Assembly: GCA_038852285.1 (NCBI GenBank)
Contig: JAWCKG010000015.1
Location: 1-43,261, forward strand
Origin: Candidatus Bathyarchaeia archaeon
GTDB lineage: Archaea; Thermoproteota; Bathyarchaeia; 40CM-2-53-6; DTGE01
Length of the DNA stretch: 43,261 nt
Direction: 5' to 3'
Made by a program: the position numbers and the translations under genes. Of the stretch, positions 16,787 to 25,303 are shown piece by piece (position 1 is the first letter of the stretch; each line of letters opens with the position of its first letter). The notes beneath the pieces were generated by a model. The model searched no databases and was not told the origin of the DNA. It worked only from the letters and a program-made list of their open reading frames with translations.

Positions 16787-18283
16787 TCAAGTTGAATCTT
16801 CTTTAAAATAGGCCCGCAATACGTTCTCTTCGGTAATTTCATCACCTTTTAACTCCTCAATAACAGCTCCGTTCCGCATGACTAATATTCTATCAGGAAG
16901 GTTAACTACTTCAGAAAGTTCGGATAAATATGTTATAACAGCTATGCCTTTGTTTGCCAAATCTCTTAAAATTTTATAAACTTCTGCTTTTGTGGCCAAA
17001 TCGAGACCGATTGCGGGACAGCTAGCAAGTATTACCTTAGGGTTTTTGCATATCCATTTTCCAAATACCACTTTTTGTCTGTTTCCTCCACTAAGTTGCA
17101 TTATTAATGCACCTAAGGAGGGAGCTTTTATATTAAACCGCCTCGCATTATCTTTTGCAAGTTGATTTAAGCCGGATTCATTTAATATTCCAAATTTACT
17201 ATATTTATTGAATGAAGGAATAATTATATTCTCCATTACTGATTGATTAGGCCATAACTCTTCCATATCCCTATCGTCCGAAATATAGATTATTCCACGA
17301 TCTATTGCTTCTTTAGGACCTTTTACATCTATTTTTTCTCCATTCAAATAGAAATCCCCGCTTTCTCTTGCCATAACGCCATATATCATGCGGAGAACGT
17401 TTTCCATTCCCTGTCCTCTCAGCCCAGCTAAAGCCAAAATCTCTCCTTCTCTAACCTCAAAATCTACATTTATTCCTTTTCCCTTTAAATTCCTAACTTC
17501 AAAAATTTTTTTCTCTTTTATATTAGAAGCTTTATCAGGGAAAGTAAGTTTAGTGCTCTTCTCACCAATCATCATCTCAATTATTTGATCTCTATTTATT
17601 TTTTTACCAGAAGCTGTCCCGACCAATCTTCCATCTTTTAAAACGATAGCTTCATCGCTCACTTTTAATACTTCCTCTAACCTATGCGAAATGAAGAGAA
17701 CAGTTTTTCCACTTTCCTTTAAATCCTTCATATGAGCAAAAACTAGCTTGACCCCGTCCTCAGTTAATGGAGCGGTGATTTCATCAAGAATAAGGAGTTT
17801 CGGCTCATAATAAAGCGCCCTGGCGAGCTCAACCATTCTTTTTTCATCAGGTCTCAGATCTTTTGTTTTTCTATCAACATCGACATCTACGTTAAATTCC
17901 TTTAAGATGCCTCTTACCATTTCTTTCATTAACCTGTGAGATATGAAGCCACCTCTGTAGAATCTATTCTCTATTTCCAAAAAGAAGTTTTCAGCGATAG
18001 TCATTTCAGGGATTAAAGCAGGTTCTTGATGCACACATGCGATTTTATACTTCAACAAGGCCTCCATCGCATTATAATGAGCCTCTATACCATCAACAAA
18101 TATTTTTCCCTTATCACATTTGTACACGCCTGATAGGATCTTAACTAACGTAGATTTACCAGCACCGTTTTCACCAACCAAAGAATATATTCTACCAGAT
18201 TTCAAGGAGACGTCAACATCGTCAAGCGCTTTAACCCCTGGAAAGGTTTTTGTGATGGATTTAGCAGATACGATGTCGGCCAA
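16787..18283 (-). CDS. Sugar ABC transporter tandem ATPase (RbsA/MglA type)
   Basis: The protein has two ABC domains in one chain. Domain 1 has VGENGAGKSTLVKILSG (Walker A), DLRPDEKRMVELARAL (degenerate signature) and KLLILDEITAPL (Walker B). Domain 2 has LAGLRGQGMENVLRMIYG (the usual degenerate Walker A of RbsA second domains), LSGGNRQKVVFGKWI (signature), and VILASCPAIGLDLATK in place of the usual ...DEPTRGID. The coding frame stays open upstream to 18412, but AGGAGG at 18291-18296 lies 7 nt before a TTG at 18283. That start gives 498 residues, the family norm, and starts at the first conserved segment (LADIVSAKSITKTFPGVKAL). It energises the two permeases downstream. Confidence 0.91.
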   Translation of the reverse strand: MADIVSAKSITKTFPGVKALDDVDVSLKSGRIYSLVGENGAGKSTLVKILSGVYKCDKGKIFVDGIEAHYNAMEALLKYKIACVHQEPALIPEMTIAENFFLEIENRFYRGGFISHRLMKEMVRGILKEFNVDVDVDRKTKDLRPDEKRMVELARALYYEPKLLILDEITAPLTEDGVKLVFAHMKDLKESGKTVLFISHRLEEVLKVSDEAIVLKDGRLVGTASGKKINRDQIIEMMIGEKSTKLTFPDKASNIKEKKIFEVRNLKGKGINVDFEVREGEILALAGLRGQGMENVLRMIYGVMARESGDFYLNGEKIDVKGPKEAIDRGIIYISDDRDMEELWPNQSVMENIIIPSFNKYSKFGILNESGLNQLAKDNARRFNIKAPSLGALIMQLSGGNRQKVVFGKWICKNPKVILASCPAIGLDLATKAEVYKILRDLANKGIAVITYLSELSEVVNLPDRILVMRNGAVIEELKGDEITEENVLRAYFKEDST

Positions 18284-18751
18284 GCCTTTTCCTCCTACAC
18301 TGCATTCTATAATAGAGCTTATAGAAAAGGTTTTCGAGAGCATGTACGTAAGGTTTACTCTCCATATATCAAATATAAGAAGCCGAGGTCTAGTGACGTA
18401 CGCTTTGGCCACTTAATCTTTGAGCAGGTGCTTGAGTTGCCATAGGCTAAGCATCTAAATTTATAGAATATCAATGATAACTCCTTAAGTCCCGTTTTAA
18501 TAGTTGAACTCTTTTACAATTGTTAACCCACTTCCCTTAAGCATCCATTAACGAAGGATTGGTAAACAAAAACTGACCTGATTTGAATAACATCCTGGAA
18601 GGGAAGCACATTATGCCTTTATGGCTTATCAAACTGGGACGATGAATGGAAGCCAGATTAAAATCTTAAGTTAACAGACATAAAATCGCAAACGAAAGAA
18701 GTAAGAGACTAGTTAAGTTTCACATCTTTTAAGTTCACTATAAGGGTGACC
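18284..18751. other. Intergenic and 5' leader region of the importer operon
   Basis: This 468-nt AT-rich stretch lies between the ATPase start and the end of the second CCG-protein gene, both on the minus strand. It includes the ATPase ribosome site (18291-18296). A half-copy of the 24314 palindrome core (GTTGCCATA at 18436-18444) is present but has no second arm. I see no gene. Confidence 0.35.
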
Positions 18752-19861
18752 TTAGAGTGCAAGGATTAAAAGTTCAGCGATATCCATTATTCTGATTTTC
18801 CCTTCGTTTCCTGTAGTTCTTACAGCATCTTCAATTGTCAGAAGACAGAAAGGACATGCTGTAACTAAAATATCTGCTCCAGCCGCTACAGCATCTTTTA
18901 CACGTATTTCAGCTAATCTTGAACCTGGAATGTCCACCCACATTCTTCCACCCCCACCTTCACAACATAAGCTTAGGGTTCTTGAACGGTTAAACTCTAA
19001 AAGTGTGACGCCTGGAATACTTTTGATAACTTCCCTCGGCTCTTCGTATATACCGTTTCGCTTACCTAAAAAGCATGGGTCATGGTAAATAATTTTCTTT
19101 TTTAATCCTTTTGTGATTATTAGTTTTTTTTCTTCTATTAGTTTAAAGAGCAGTTGCGTTTGGTGTATTGGTTTAAAATCAGTTTGATTGTAAAGGTTCT
19201 TAAAGGCGTGGAATCCATGTGGACAGTTTGTAACGATCTGTTTTACAGCATACTTATTAAAAATTTTCATATTTTCCTCAACTAGAAAGTCGAATAAGCC
19301 TTTTTCGCCCATACAATAGACTTCATTACCACAGCAATTTTCCTCTTCGCCTAAGATTCCAAAGTTTACACCAGCTTTTTGGAGGCATGAAACGAAGCTT
19401 TTAGCGACGTTTTGAATACGTGAGTCGTAAGCTGAAGTGCATCCCACATAATATAGAATTTCAGCACCTTCAGAAACGTGCTTGACATTTAAGTCTTCAC
19501 TCCATTCACTACGTTTGCTACGAGTTATACTCCATGGGTTACCGTTTTTAAATACACTTTCAAGAGCATCACGAATTGTCGACGTAATTCGTCCCTCTTC
19601 CACAGCCATACTCCTTATGTCGATTAAAAACTCATATGGTCGCAAACCTCTTGGGCAACCAACACCACACGTGGAACACATCGTGCAACTCCACAACTCG
19701 TTCTTTAATTGAATACTGAGCTTGTTCAACACAGAGATCTCATGCATATATCGCCTAACGTTCAAACCAGCTTTCCTTGCAACTGGACATCCGCCCGTAC
19801 ACATTCCGCACTGCATGCATTTAAGGAGACCGTGCCTCAAAACGAGCTCTTGAAAATTCAT
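18752..19861 (-). CDS. Iron-sulfur oxidoreductase with two intact CCG domains (HdrD/GlcF/LldE-like)
   Basis: 369 residues from ATG 19861. A GTG at 19879 could add six residues, but it overlaps the GGTG of the likely ribosome site. Two ferredoxin-type sites are complete: C15-x2-C18-x2-C21-x3-C25-P and C59-x2-C62-x2-C65-x3-C69-P. The first CCG domain has C141, C176-C177-G and C213-P-H; the second has HDPC263FLGKRNGIY, C299-C300 and A-C336-PF-C339. This is the HdrB/HdrD-like architecture that binds non-cubane or related clusters and works in disulfide reduction or flavoprotein-linked electron transfer. It is divergent from EtfBA, so ETF is a natural partner. It is a close paralogue of the gene at 11607. 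Confidence 0.87.
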   Translation of the reverse strand: MNFQELVLRHGLLKCMQCGMCTGGCPVARKAGLNVRRYMHEISVLNKLSIQLKNELWSCTMCSTCGVGCPRGLRPYEFLIDIRSMAVEEGRITSTIRDALESVFKNGNPWSITRSKRSEWSEDLNVKHVSEGAEILYYVGCTSAYDSRIQNVAKSFVSCLQKAGVNFGILGEEENCCGNEVYCMGEKGLFDFLVEENMKIFNKYAVKQIVTNCPHGFHAFKNLYNQTDFKPIHQTQLLFKLIEEKKLIITKGLKKKIIYHDPCFLGKRNGIYEEPREVIKSIPGVTLLEFNRSRTLSLCCEGGGGRMWVDIPGSRLAEIRVKDAVAAGADILVTACPFCLLTIEDAVRTTGNEGKIRIMDIAELLILAL

Positions 19862-20669
19862 TTTTATCTCTCTTTTCACCTCACTTCATTTTTACTTCAA
19901 TTAAAAGCTTAAGAATAATTTTTTAATAAGCATTATCCTTTCTATTAGTCTAAATAAGCTGTGAAATACGAGAGATTATTTCATAGGAAGAAGCCGACGA
20001 CACGCTAAGAATTGGAATTTTTCTATGAAAATATTAAGGTGACCAGGTGATGTTGAGACTACCCTAACATTCAGAATTGGAAGTAGGTTTTTATCGCAAA
20101 ACAAATCTCATCATAAATTTAATTTGACAAAATCGCAGAATCAGAGATGAGTGCCATGTTAATATCTCCGAATAATGTTCTTAAGTTTTATACGATATAT
20201 CAAAAACGTCTCAACAGCCGCGAGAAAAGTAAGTTCAGAAGACCGTAAATGGGACATAAGGAGTTTGAACCTGTCATAAGCAATAAGTAAAAAAGGTTCA
20301 AAGAAAATTCTTATAATTTACGGCAGAACAAACGGCATAGTTAGTTATTCTTAGATTCCGAGGTACAAACTTCATTGAGTGAGAATCTATTAAGTAAAGG
20401 TCGCTTTCCGCTTCGAGAGTACGAACCTTAACGCTCCTAGGAATGATTTCTCGCTGGACTTTTTGAGTCGCGTTGGGCTGTTCCTAGATCAAGAACTAAA
20501 CCTAGTTGACCCACTCCTATTAAATCATATACCTGACATGGGTCATCAAGCTTAAATCATGAGATAAAGTCTAGATTAAAACTTACAAAAATGGAACGGC
20601 AAACATAAATTATATAAAAATGATTTTTATTAACCAAGACCTTTCAGCGAGTTAGGGAGAAGAATTGCG
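19862..20669. other. Long intergenic region before EtfBA
   Basis: This is 808 nt without a recognised gene. The right end carries the etf promoter. On the minus strand about 20299-20490 there is an open stretch of some 60 codons with protein-like composition but no ATG near its start and no family I recognise. It could be a gene remnant. No tRNA-like cloverleaf or repeat array was seen. Confidence 0.35.
20610..20662 (+). promoter_or_regulatory. TATA element and ribosome site of etfB
   Basis: TTATATAAAAA begins at 20610, about 60 nt before the TTG start at 20670. GGGAGAAG at 20655-20662 is a good ribosome-binding site and is the main reason for choosing the TTG. Confidence 0.5.
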
Positions 20670-21458
20670 TTGGATATAATTGTTTGTGTCAAGCATGTAC
20701 CAGAAACGGCTGAAGCAGAGCTTAAAATAAGCGCAAACGGCAAAACAATAGAAAAAACTGGTTTGGTATTCAACATTAACGAGTGGGACAACTATGCGGT
20801 AGAAGAGGCTGTGCGCATAAAGGAAAAGTTCGGTGGGACGGTTACGGTCATAACTGTAGGCACAGAAGACTCGGATTATACGATACGTAGATGTCTAGCT
20901 CACGGCGCAGACAATGCGATACGCTTAACGGATCCTAGATTTGAAGGTTCAGATGGCTATGCAATTGCAAAAATTCTTTACAGTATAATTAGAAATTTAC
21001 ACTACGATTTGATTTTGACCGGCTCTCAAGCTGGAGATGATGGCTATTCCATGGTTGGTCCAACAATAGCTGAAATGCTTAATATACCGCATGTTGTGCT
21101 CGTTAAAAAAATCGAGTTGGAGGCTGGAATTGCAAGGGTCCATCGTGAACTTGAAGGCGGATTTGAAGAGGTTGTTGAGGTTAAATTACCAGCGCTTTTA
21201 GCAGTTCAGACAGGTATAAACGAACCACGCTACGTTTCGATAACGAGTATACGCAGGGCAATGCAAAAAGAAATAAAAGTTATGAGTCTAGCAGATACGG
21301 GGTTAAGTGAAAATGAGGTTGGCGAAGCAGGATCATGGCTAAAAATAGAGAAATTACACGCGCCGCCAGTTGAAAAACAAATAGAATTTCTCAAGGGAAA
21401 TTCAGAAGAGGTTGCAGCGAAAATTATTAAAATTCTTAGGTCAAGGGGGCTCATATGA
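20670..21458 (+). CDS. etfB: Electron transfer flavoprotein, beta subunit
   Basis: The 262-residue protein matches EtfB throughout: DIIVCVKHVPETAEAELKIS at the start, then FNINEWDNYAVEEAVRIKE, GADNAIRLTDPRFEGSDGYA, LILTGSQAGDDGYSMVGPTIAEML and LPALLAVQTGINEPRYVSI. EtfB binds AMP or, in bifurcating forms, a second FAD; I cannot settle which from motif inspection. It pairs with EtfA, which starts at the base after its stop. In this island the likely donor is the GlcD-like oxidase and/or the CCG proteins. The start is TTG 20670, supported by GGGAGAAG just upstream. Confidence 0.94.
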   Translation: MDIIVCVKHVPETAEAELKISANGKTIEKTGLVFNINEWDNYAVEEAVRIKEKFGGTVTVITVGTEDSDYTIRRCLAHGADNAIRLTDPRFEGSDGYAIAKILYSIIRNLHYDLILTGSQAGDDGYSMVGPTIAEMLNIPHVVLVKKIELEAGIARVHRELEGGFEEVVEVKLPALLAVQTGINEPRYVSITSIRRAMQKEIKVMSLADTGLSENEVGEAGSWLKIEKLHAPPVEKQIEFLKGNSEEVAAKIIKILRSRGLI

Positions 21459-22439
21459 ATGACTGAAATTTTCGTTTTAGCGGAACATAGGCAAGGACAA
21501 ATACTTGACATAACATACGAAGTATTGACAAAGGGCAAAGAGATAGCGGAAAAAACGAACGCTAAATTAGCAGTCCTCATACTTGGTAAAGACGTTAAGG
21601 AAAAAGCAAAAACCTTGCCCGAATATGTAAACAGAGTATTAGTTGTTGAGGATTTTAAACTTGAGAACTTTAATTCTGACGCCTGGATAAAAATACTTTC
21701 AAACATAATCATGGAACAAATGCCGTTATTAACCATGATGGGACATACATCTTATGGAATGGAATGTGCCCCGAGACTTGCGGCCTCACTAGGAATTCCA
21801 ATAGCAACAGATTGCATAGACTTAGACTTTGAAGACGAAAACCTTGTAGTGATGAGACAAATGTACGGGGGCAAAGTTAACGTTAGAGCTATTCTCAAGA
21901 AGGCGAAAAGCTATATGGTCACGGTTCGTCCGGGCGTTTTTATAGCCCGGAAGCCAAAAATACCGTTTAACGGTGAAGTAATAGAAAAACAATCCCTTCT
22001 AACAGAGGAAGTAACTACAAAACGCTTCGTTGAGTATGTTTTTCCACCGCCAGGCGAAGTGGACATTACGGTAGCTGAAAAGCTTGTTGGCATAGGTAGA
22101 GGAATAAAAGATCAAGCTAATATGCCAATGATGGAAGAATTCGCAAAAGCTATAGGTGCTGTTCTCGCCTCTACAAGGCCGGTTATAGATAAGGGTTGGC
22201 TTCCAAGCGATCGACAGGTTGGCAGTTCAGGAAAAACCGTTAAACCAAAACTCTATTTTGCGGTTGGTATAAGCGGTGCCTTCCAACACATTTTAGGAAT
22301 GAAAAATTCTGATCTGATAATAACCATAAACAAAGATCCGAAGGCGCCCATATTTAATTTCTCAGACTACGGCATTGTCGAAGACCTGTTCAAAATAGTC
22401 CCGGAATTAACGAAAAGAATAAACGAGTTAAAGGGATGA
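21459..22439 (+). CDS. etfA: Electron transfer flavoprotein, alpha subunit
   Basis: The 326-residue protein opens with TEIFVLAEHRQGQILDITYE and contains the EtfA FAD-binding C-terminal domain. That domain reads STRPVIDKGWLPSDRQVGSS, then KPKLYFAVGISGAFQHILGM and INKDPKAPIFNFSDYGIVED, all highly conserved in ETF alpha. No N-terminal ferredoxin domain is fused, so this is the standard-length form. It follows etfB with no gap. With no acyl-CoA dehydrogenase in the window, the ETF probably serves the sugar-acid oxidase modules nearby, which is inference. Confidence 0.95.
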   Translation: MTEIFVLAEHRQGQILDITYEVLTKGKEIAEKTNAKLAVLILGKDVKEKAKTLPEYVNRVLVVEDFKLENFNSDAWIKILSNIIMEQMPLLTMMGHTSYGMECAPRLAASLGIPIATDCIDLDFEDENLVVMRQMYGGKVNVRAILKKAKSYMVTVRPGVFIARKPKIPFNGEVIEKQSLLTEEVTTKRFVEYVFPPPGEVDITVAEKLVGIGRGIKDQANMPMMEEFAKAIGAVLASTRPVIDKGWLPSDRQVGSSGKTVKPKLYFAVGISGAFQHILGMKNSDLIITINKDPKAPIFNFSDYGIVEDLFKIVPELTKRINELKG

Positions 22440-22858
22440 AAGGCATAACATCGATTGTTAAGCATTTAAAGACAAGCGAGGAATGAACGTAAAACTATAA
22501 TAACTTTAAATGATTTAAGCCTCTTAACGGTTAAGCGTAATCAACAACACTTCATTTTTAATCTAACTTCTGTAGATGGCAAAGCGGATTTCATATCTTA
22601 TGATTATAGGATCATATTTCAAAAACATTACCAAACCTGTTGAACTTATCTCACATATTACTTGACAACTAAGGCAGGCATTCTTTGAATTTTCCAGAAG
22701 TCATTAAACAAATGGAAAACTCATAAAATTTGTCCATTGATTAGCTGATACCCCATTAAATTTATCATAACCGTTAGTATAAGAGTTGAGGAGGTTTATG
22801 CGACCATCTGACGAGTTAGCCCAAAGTGTAGGCTTTAGGTGATGGAGTTCTATTAGAC
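22440..22858. other. Intergenic region between convergent genes
   Basis: This is a 419-nt AT-rich gap. A strong GGAGGT ribosome-like site precedes ATG 22798 and a 13-codon frame (MRPSDELAQSVGFR then stop), which could be the head of a decayed gene. Nothing else is recognisable. Confidence 0.3.
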
Positions 22859-23737
22859 TTATTTAAGATTTAAACTCTTTAGATATTTGACGCTTTTCTC
22901 GACTGCCTTATCTTCATCGTCGTAGCCTTCTTTCAGGCAATCTATCTCAACAGCGAAGAATCCTTTATAGCCCGCGTCGTTTAAGATTTGTATTATTGAA
23001 GGCATGTCTATGATTCCATCTCCTACTGGAACTGCGGCCCAAAAGAACCAATCTCTGGGGGTAGCTGGCGTACTGTAGAATTTATTGTACCTCACCGGGC
23101 TTACGTCCTTGATATGTGTTGCGACTACATATGGGGCTAGTTTCTTTGTAGCTTCCACTGGATTTTCAAACATTCTTAAAGCGTTGCCAGTATCAAGGTT
23201 GACTTTTAAACTTTCAGAGCCCACTTTCTCGATCAGGTCTAAGAGCTCATCAGAGGTATAATCTATATGATTTTCATAAGCTAGTTTCAGATCGTATGAT
23301 TCTGCTTCTTCAACCACCTTCTTGAGAATTTTCCTCAACCTCTTCAGTTGAGGCTCATGAGGCTCATCGCGAAATTTTAGACTGCTTCCAACTATCCTTA
23401 ATATGTTTGTTCCAATCTTCTTTGTAGGCTCAAAGTGCCTTCTCAGATCCCATATCGCCTCTTTATTCTTTCCCGCCTCTAGCCCATCAGGGTGCCCCCA
23501 TGCCATAACCCTCTCCATTCCATATTGATCCAGCAGCCTCTTCAACTTCAGAATGTAATCTTCTTCGATGCTAGGGAGGAAGCAAGTTTCAAGGCTTACT
23601 CCATTTACTCCTAGCTTCTTTGCCCTTTCTATAAAATGCTCGTATGTCCATCTTTTTTCCGTCTTAGGCTGTATGTCATATATTTCTCCAAAGTACCTGT
23701 GATAACAGTAGCTGTCGACTCCTACTTTCACTTTCAT
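22859..23737 (-). CDS. Sugar phosphate isomerase/epimerase, xylose-isomerase-like TIM barrel
   Basis: About 292 residues from ATG 23737, which has GGTGA 5 nt upstream; a GTG at 23746 would add three residues but is part of that ribosome site. The fold is the AP-endonuclease-2/xylose-isomerase-like barrel. Likely metal ligands are the Glu of KLAYENHIDY, the Asp of KVNLDTGNALR, the His of VVATHIKDVSP and the Glu of FFAVEIDCL. Relatives include IolE/IolI, hydroxypyruvate isomerase and tagatose or psicose epimerases, so it most likely isomerises or epimerises a keto-sugar or inositol derivative. It starts immediately after the Gfo/Idh fragment and probably shares its promoter. Confidence 0.82.
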   Translation of the reverse strand: MKVKVGVDSYCYHRYFGEIYDIQPKTEKRWTYEHFIERAKKLGVNGVSLETCFLPSIEEDYILKLKRLLDQYGMERVMAWGHPDGLEAGKNKEAIWDLRRHFEPTKKIGTNILRIVGSSLKFRDEPHEPQLKRLRKILKKVVEEAESYDLKLAYENHIDYTSDELLDLIEKVGSESLKVNLDTGNALRMFENPVEATKKLAPYVVATHIKDVSPVRYNKFYSTPATPRDWFFWAAVPVGDGIIDMPSIIQILNDAGYKGFFAVEIDCLKEGYDDEDKAVEKSVKYLKSLNLK

Positions 23738-23746
23738 ATTTTTCAC

Positions 23747-23938
23747 CTAGCCGAGTCTGCAGAAAAAATTTTCTATAACGCAGTTGTCGACGTTAAATTC
23801 TAAATCTATGTATGCTTGGCTGTGGGCTTTGCCCATGAAGGCGTAGCCGAGCGCCCCAATGCCTACATCCAGGACCCTCTCCACTTGACCCTTCACCTCA
23901 GTCATTCTAACAAAACCAATTTTCTTCCTCATACTCAA
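23747..23938 (-). pseudogene. Truncated Gfo/Idh/MocA oxidoreductase fragment
   Basis: The 63-residue reading frame matches the first ~50 residues of the intact oxidoreductase at 8651-9865: GFVRMTEVKGQVERV, then GALGYAFMGKAHSQAYIDL. It then ends after an unrelated-looking tail (EFNVDNCVIENFFCRLG). A family enzyme needs about 330 residues, so no catalytic domain remains. At DNA level 23802-23852 matches 9720-9770 with a single mismatch over 51 nt, showing a duplication. It sits just upstream of the TIM-barrel gene, perhaps leaving its promoter to drive that gene. Confidence 0.75.
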
Positions 23939-23964
23939 ATACTTCCTTTAGTTTTATGTGGCTT

Positions 23965-23982
23965 CTCATAAAATTTTATGAG
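23965..23982. promoter_or_regulatory. 18-bp perfect palindrome over the promoter of the TIM-barrel unit
   Basis: CTCATAAAA followed by TTTTATGAG is a perfect inverted repeat, 27 nt upstream of the ATG at 23938 on the minus strand. Its AT core is at TATA-box distance for a leaderless start, so a bound regulator would block or overlap the promoter. Confidence 0.5.
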
Positions 23983-24313
23983 TATAAGTTTTTAAGCGTT
24001 AGGGTCTGTTAAGCCTAGACATAGTGAATAAGTGTACCAGCACCGCTTTTTATGACTTTAGTGTCCTAGTAAGGCATTTCCCTAAATTTATTCGATAATA
24101 AACCAACTCTTTTTACGACATCAAAGATGGAAGACCCCCCTTTGAAGAGCTGGCTTTATTCGCGTTTAAACCTTCCTAAAAAACCAATGTTAAGCTTTTC
24201 ATAAAAATCTTTCTAGGTAGGCTCTAGAAGACTTGATTAGCAAGCCTGAAAGCATGTCTAACCTATATACCTTTATTTAAGGCCTGAAGTCCCTTGGAAG
24301 GTTCAACTTTTTC

Positions 24314-24346
24314 AATTTTTCGTTGCCATAATGGCAACGAAAAATT
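24314..24346. promoter_or_regulatory. 33-bp perfect palindrome (putative operator) before the ParB-cupin regulator
   Basis: Two 16-nt arms flank a single A; the core reads CGTTGCCAT-A-ATGGCAACG, and the outer parts extend it with A/T runs. It lies 15 nt upstream of the TATA element of the regulator gene at 24387. Perfect symmetry of this length is unlikely by chance and fits a dimer-bound operator. The regulator encoded next door is the obvious candidate ligand, by inference. Confidence 0.65.
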
Positions 24347-24360
24347 AATAGGAGCGTAAG

Positions 24361-24369
24361 TTTAAATAA
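24361..24369 (+). promoter_or_regulatory. TATA element of the ParB-cupin regulator gene
   Basis: TTTAAATAA starts 26 nt before the ATG at 24387, so the transcript is expected to begin at or next to the start codon (leaderless). Confidence 0.55.
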
Positions 24370-24386
24370 CAAATCTGGTCATCTTA

Positions 24387-25193
24387 ATGAAGCTAGGATA
24401 CGAGCTTAGAAAGTCCCGTGAATTTATAGGGGAGTTGTACCCAGTTCTTTTAGATGCTTCTGGAAAGTTCGTTATCGATGGAATGCATAGGCTTAAGGCG
24501 AATCCAAATTGGAGGGCGGAGAGGTTGGAGAACATTAAGGATCAAAAACAGGTTTTGGTCGCACGAATAATAGCTAATCTCTGTAGAAGAGAAGTGCCAG
24601 TATTGGAAAGATGCATGATGTTTGAAAACTTAGCGTGGTATCTAAAAGAGGTTGAAAAACTAGATTCAAGTAATATTGCGAAAGAGATTTCTCGTTTAAC
24701 CGGGGTAGCGTATCGAACCGTCTGCAGATATTTACCTGAAAAATATAAGGATAAGGATAAGGTTCAGTTAAGAAGATTAAGGGATAGCAAACGAGTTAAC
24801 AGCGCGTCGAAAAGGCTCATATATATCGACAGCATTCCGAGCTATGAAACCCCCCGGCCAAATAAGCAAGAAATAAAAGTTATTTTCTCCCCCAATTCGC
24901 CAAGACTCGCTACGATTATAGAGACTACTTTGTATCCAAAAAATTCAACCACCATTCACCTCCACTATGATAGCAATGAATTCGCCTACATTCAAGAGGG
25001 AAATGGAAAATGCATTATTAAGGATGAGGTAATTTCAATCAGGCCCAAAACAATAGTGTTATGTCCGATGGAAATGCCTCATCAATACATTAACACTGGT
25101 CATACCGCATTAAAAATAACTTATATTTATACTCCACCTCTAAACCTGAAATCCAATGTGGATTTTTATAAAGCGTACGAGAAATGTAAATGA
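24387..25193 (+). CDS. Putative ParB/Srx-like, helix-turn-helix and cupin transcriptional regulator
   Basis: The 268-residue protein has three parts. Residues ~15-60 resemble the ParB/sulfiredoxin-like fold (PVLLDASGKFVIDGMHRLKA, matching the I-D-G-x-H-R-x-x-A motif). Residues ~92-120 resemble a helix-turn-helix (SNIAKEISRLTGVAYRTVCR). Residues ~165-255 form a cupin (STTIHLHYDSNEFAYIQEGN, and the second motif PMEMPHQYINTG). The His, His and Glu of the first cupin motif and His of the second could bind a metal. A cupin attached to a DNA-binding part suggests sugar-ligand sensing. It has its own promoter behind a 33-bp palindrome and is followed 110 nt later by the F420 dehydrogenase. It is not a chromosome-partition ParB. 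The domain reading is moderately sure, the role inferred. Confidence 0.65.
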   Translation: MKLGYELRKSREFIGELYPVLLDASGKFVIDGMHRLKANPNWRAERLENIKDQKQVLVARIIANLCRREVPVLERCMMFENLAWYLKEVEKLDSSNIAKEISRLTGVAYRTVCRYLPEKYKDKDKVQLRRLRDSKRVNSASKRLIYIDSIPSYETPRPNKQEIKVIFSPNSPRLATIIETTLYPKNSTTIHLHYDSNEFAYIQEGNGKCIIKDEVISIRPKTIVLCPMEMPHQYINTGHTALKITYIYTPPLNLKSNVDFYKAYEKCK

Positions 25194-25303
25194 TACTATT
25201 AGAATAAAGCATAATTTTCAATCCTAGCTAAAAGCTTAAAATCTTCAACTCAGGTTTTAGGAGGACGAAATACGTTCAAGTCTATAGGGACGAGGGATTT
25301 TAG

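Noticed and set aside
18284-18412. N-terminal extension of the tandem ATPase
   Set aside because: The residues upstream are not ABC-like, and a strong AGGAGG sits 7 nt before the TTG at 18283, so this is untranslated leader.
20299-20490. Minus-strand open stretch of about 60 codons
   Set aside because: No good start or ribosome site, and no family match by eye, so it is not called a gene.
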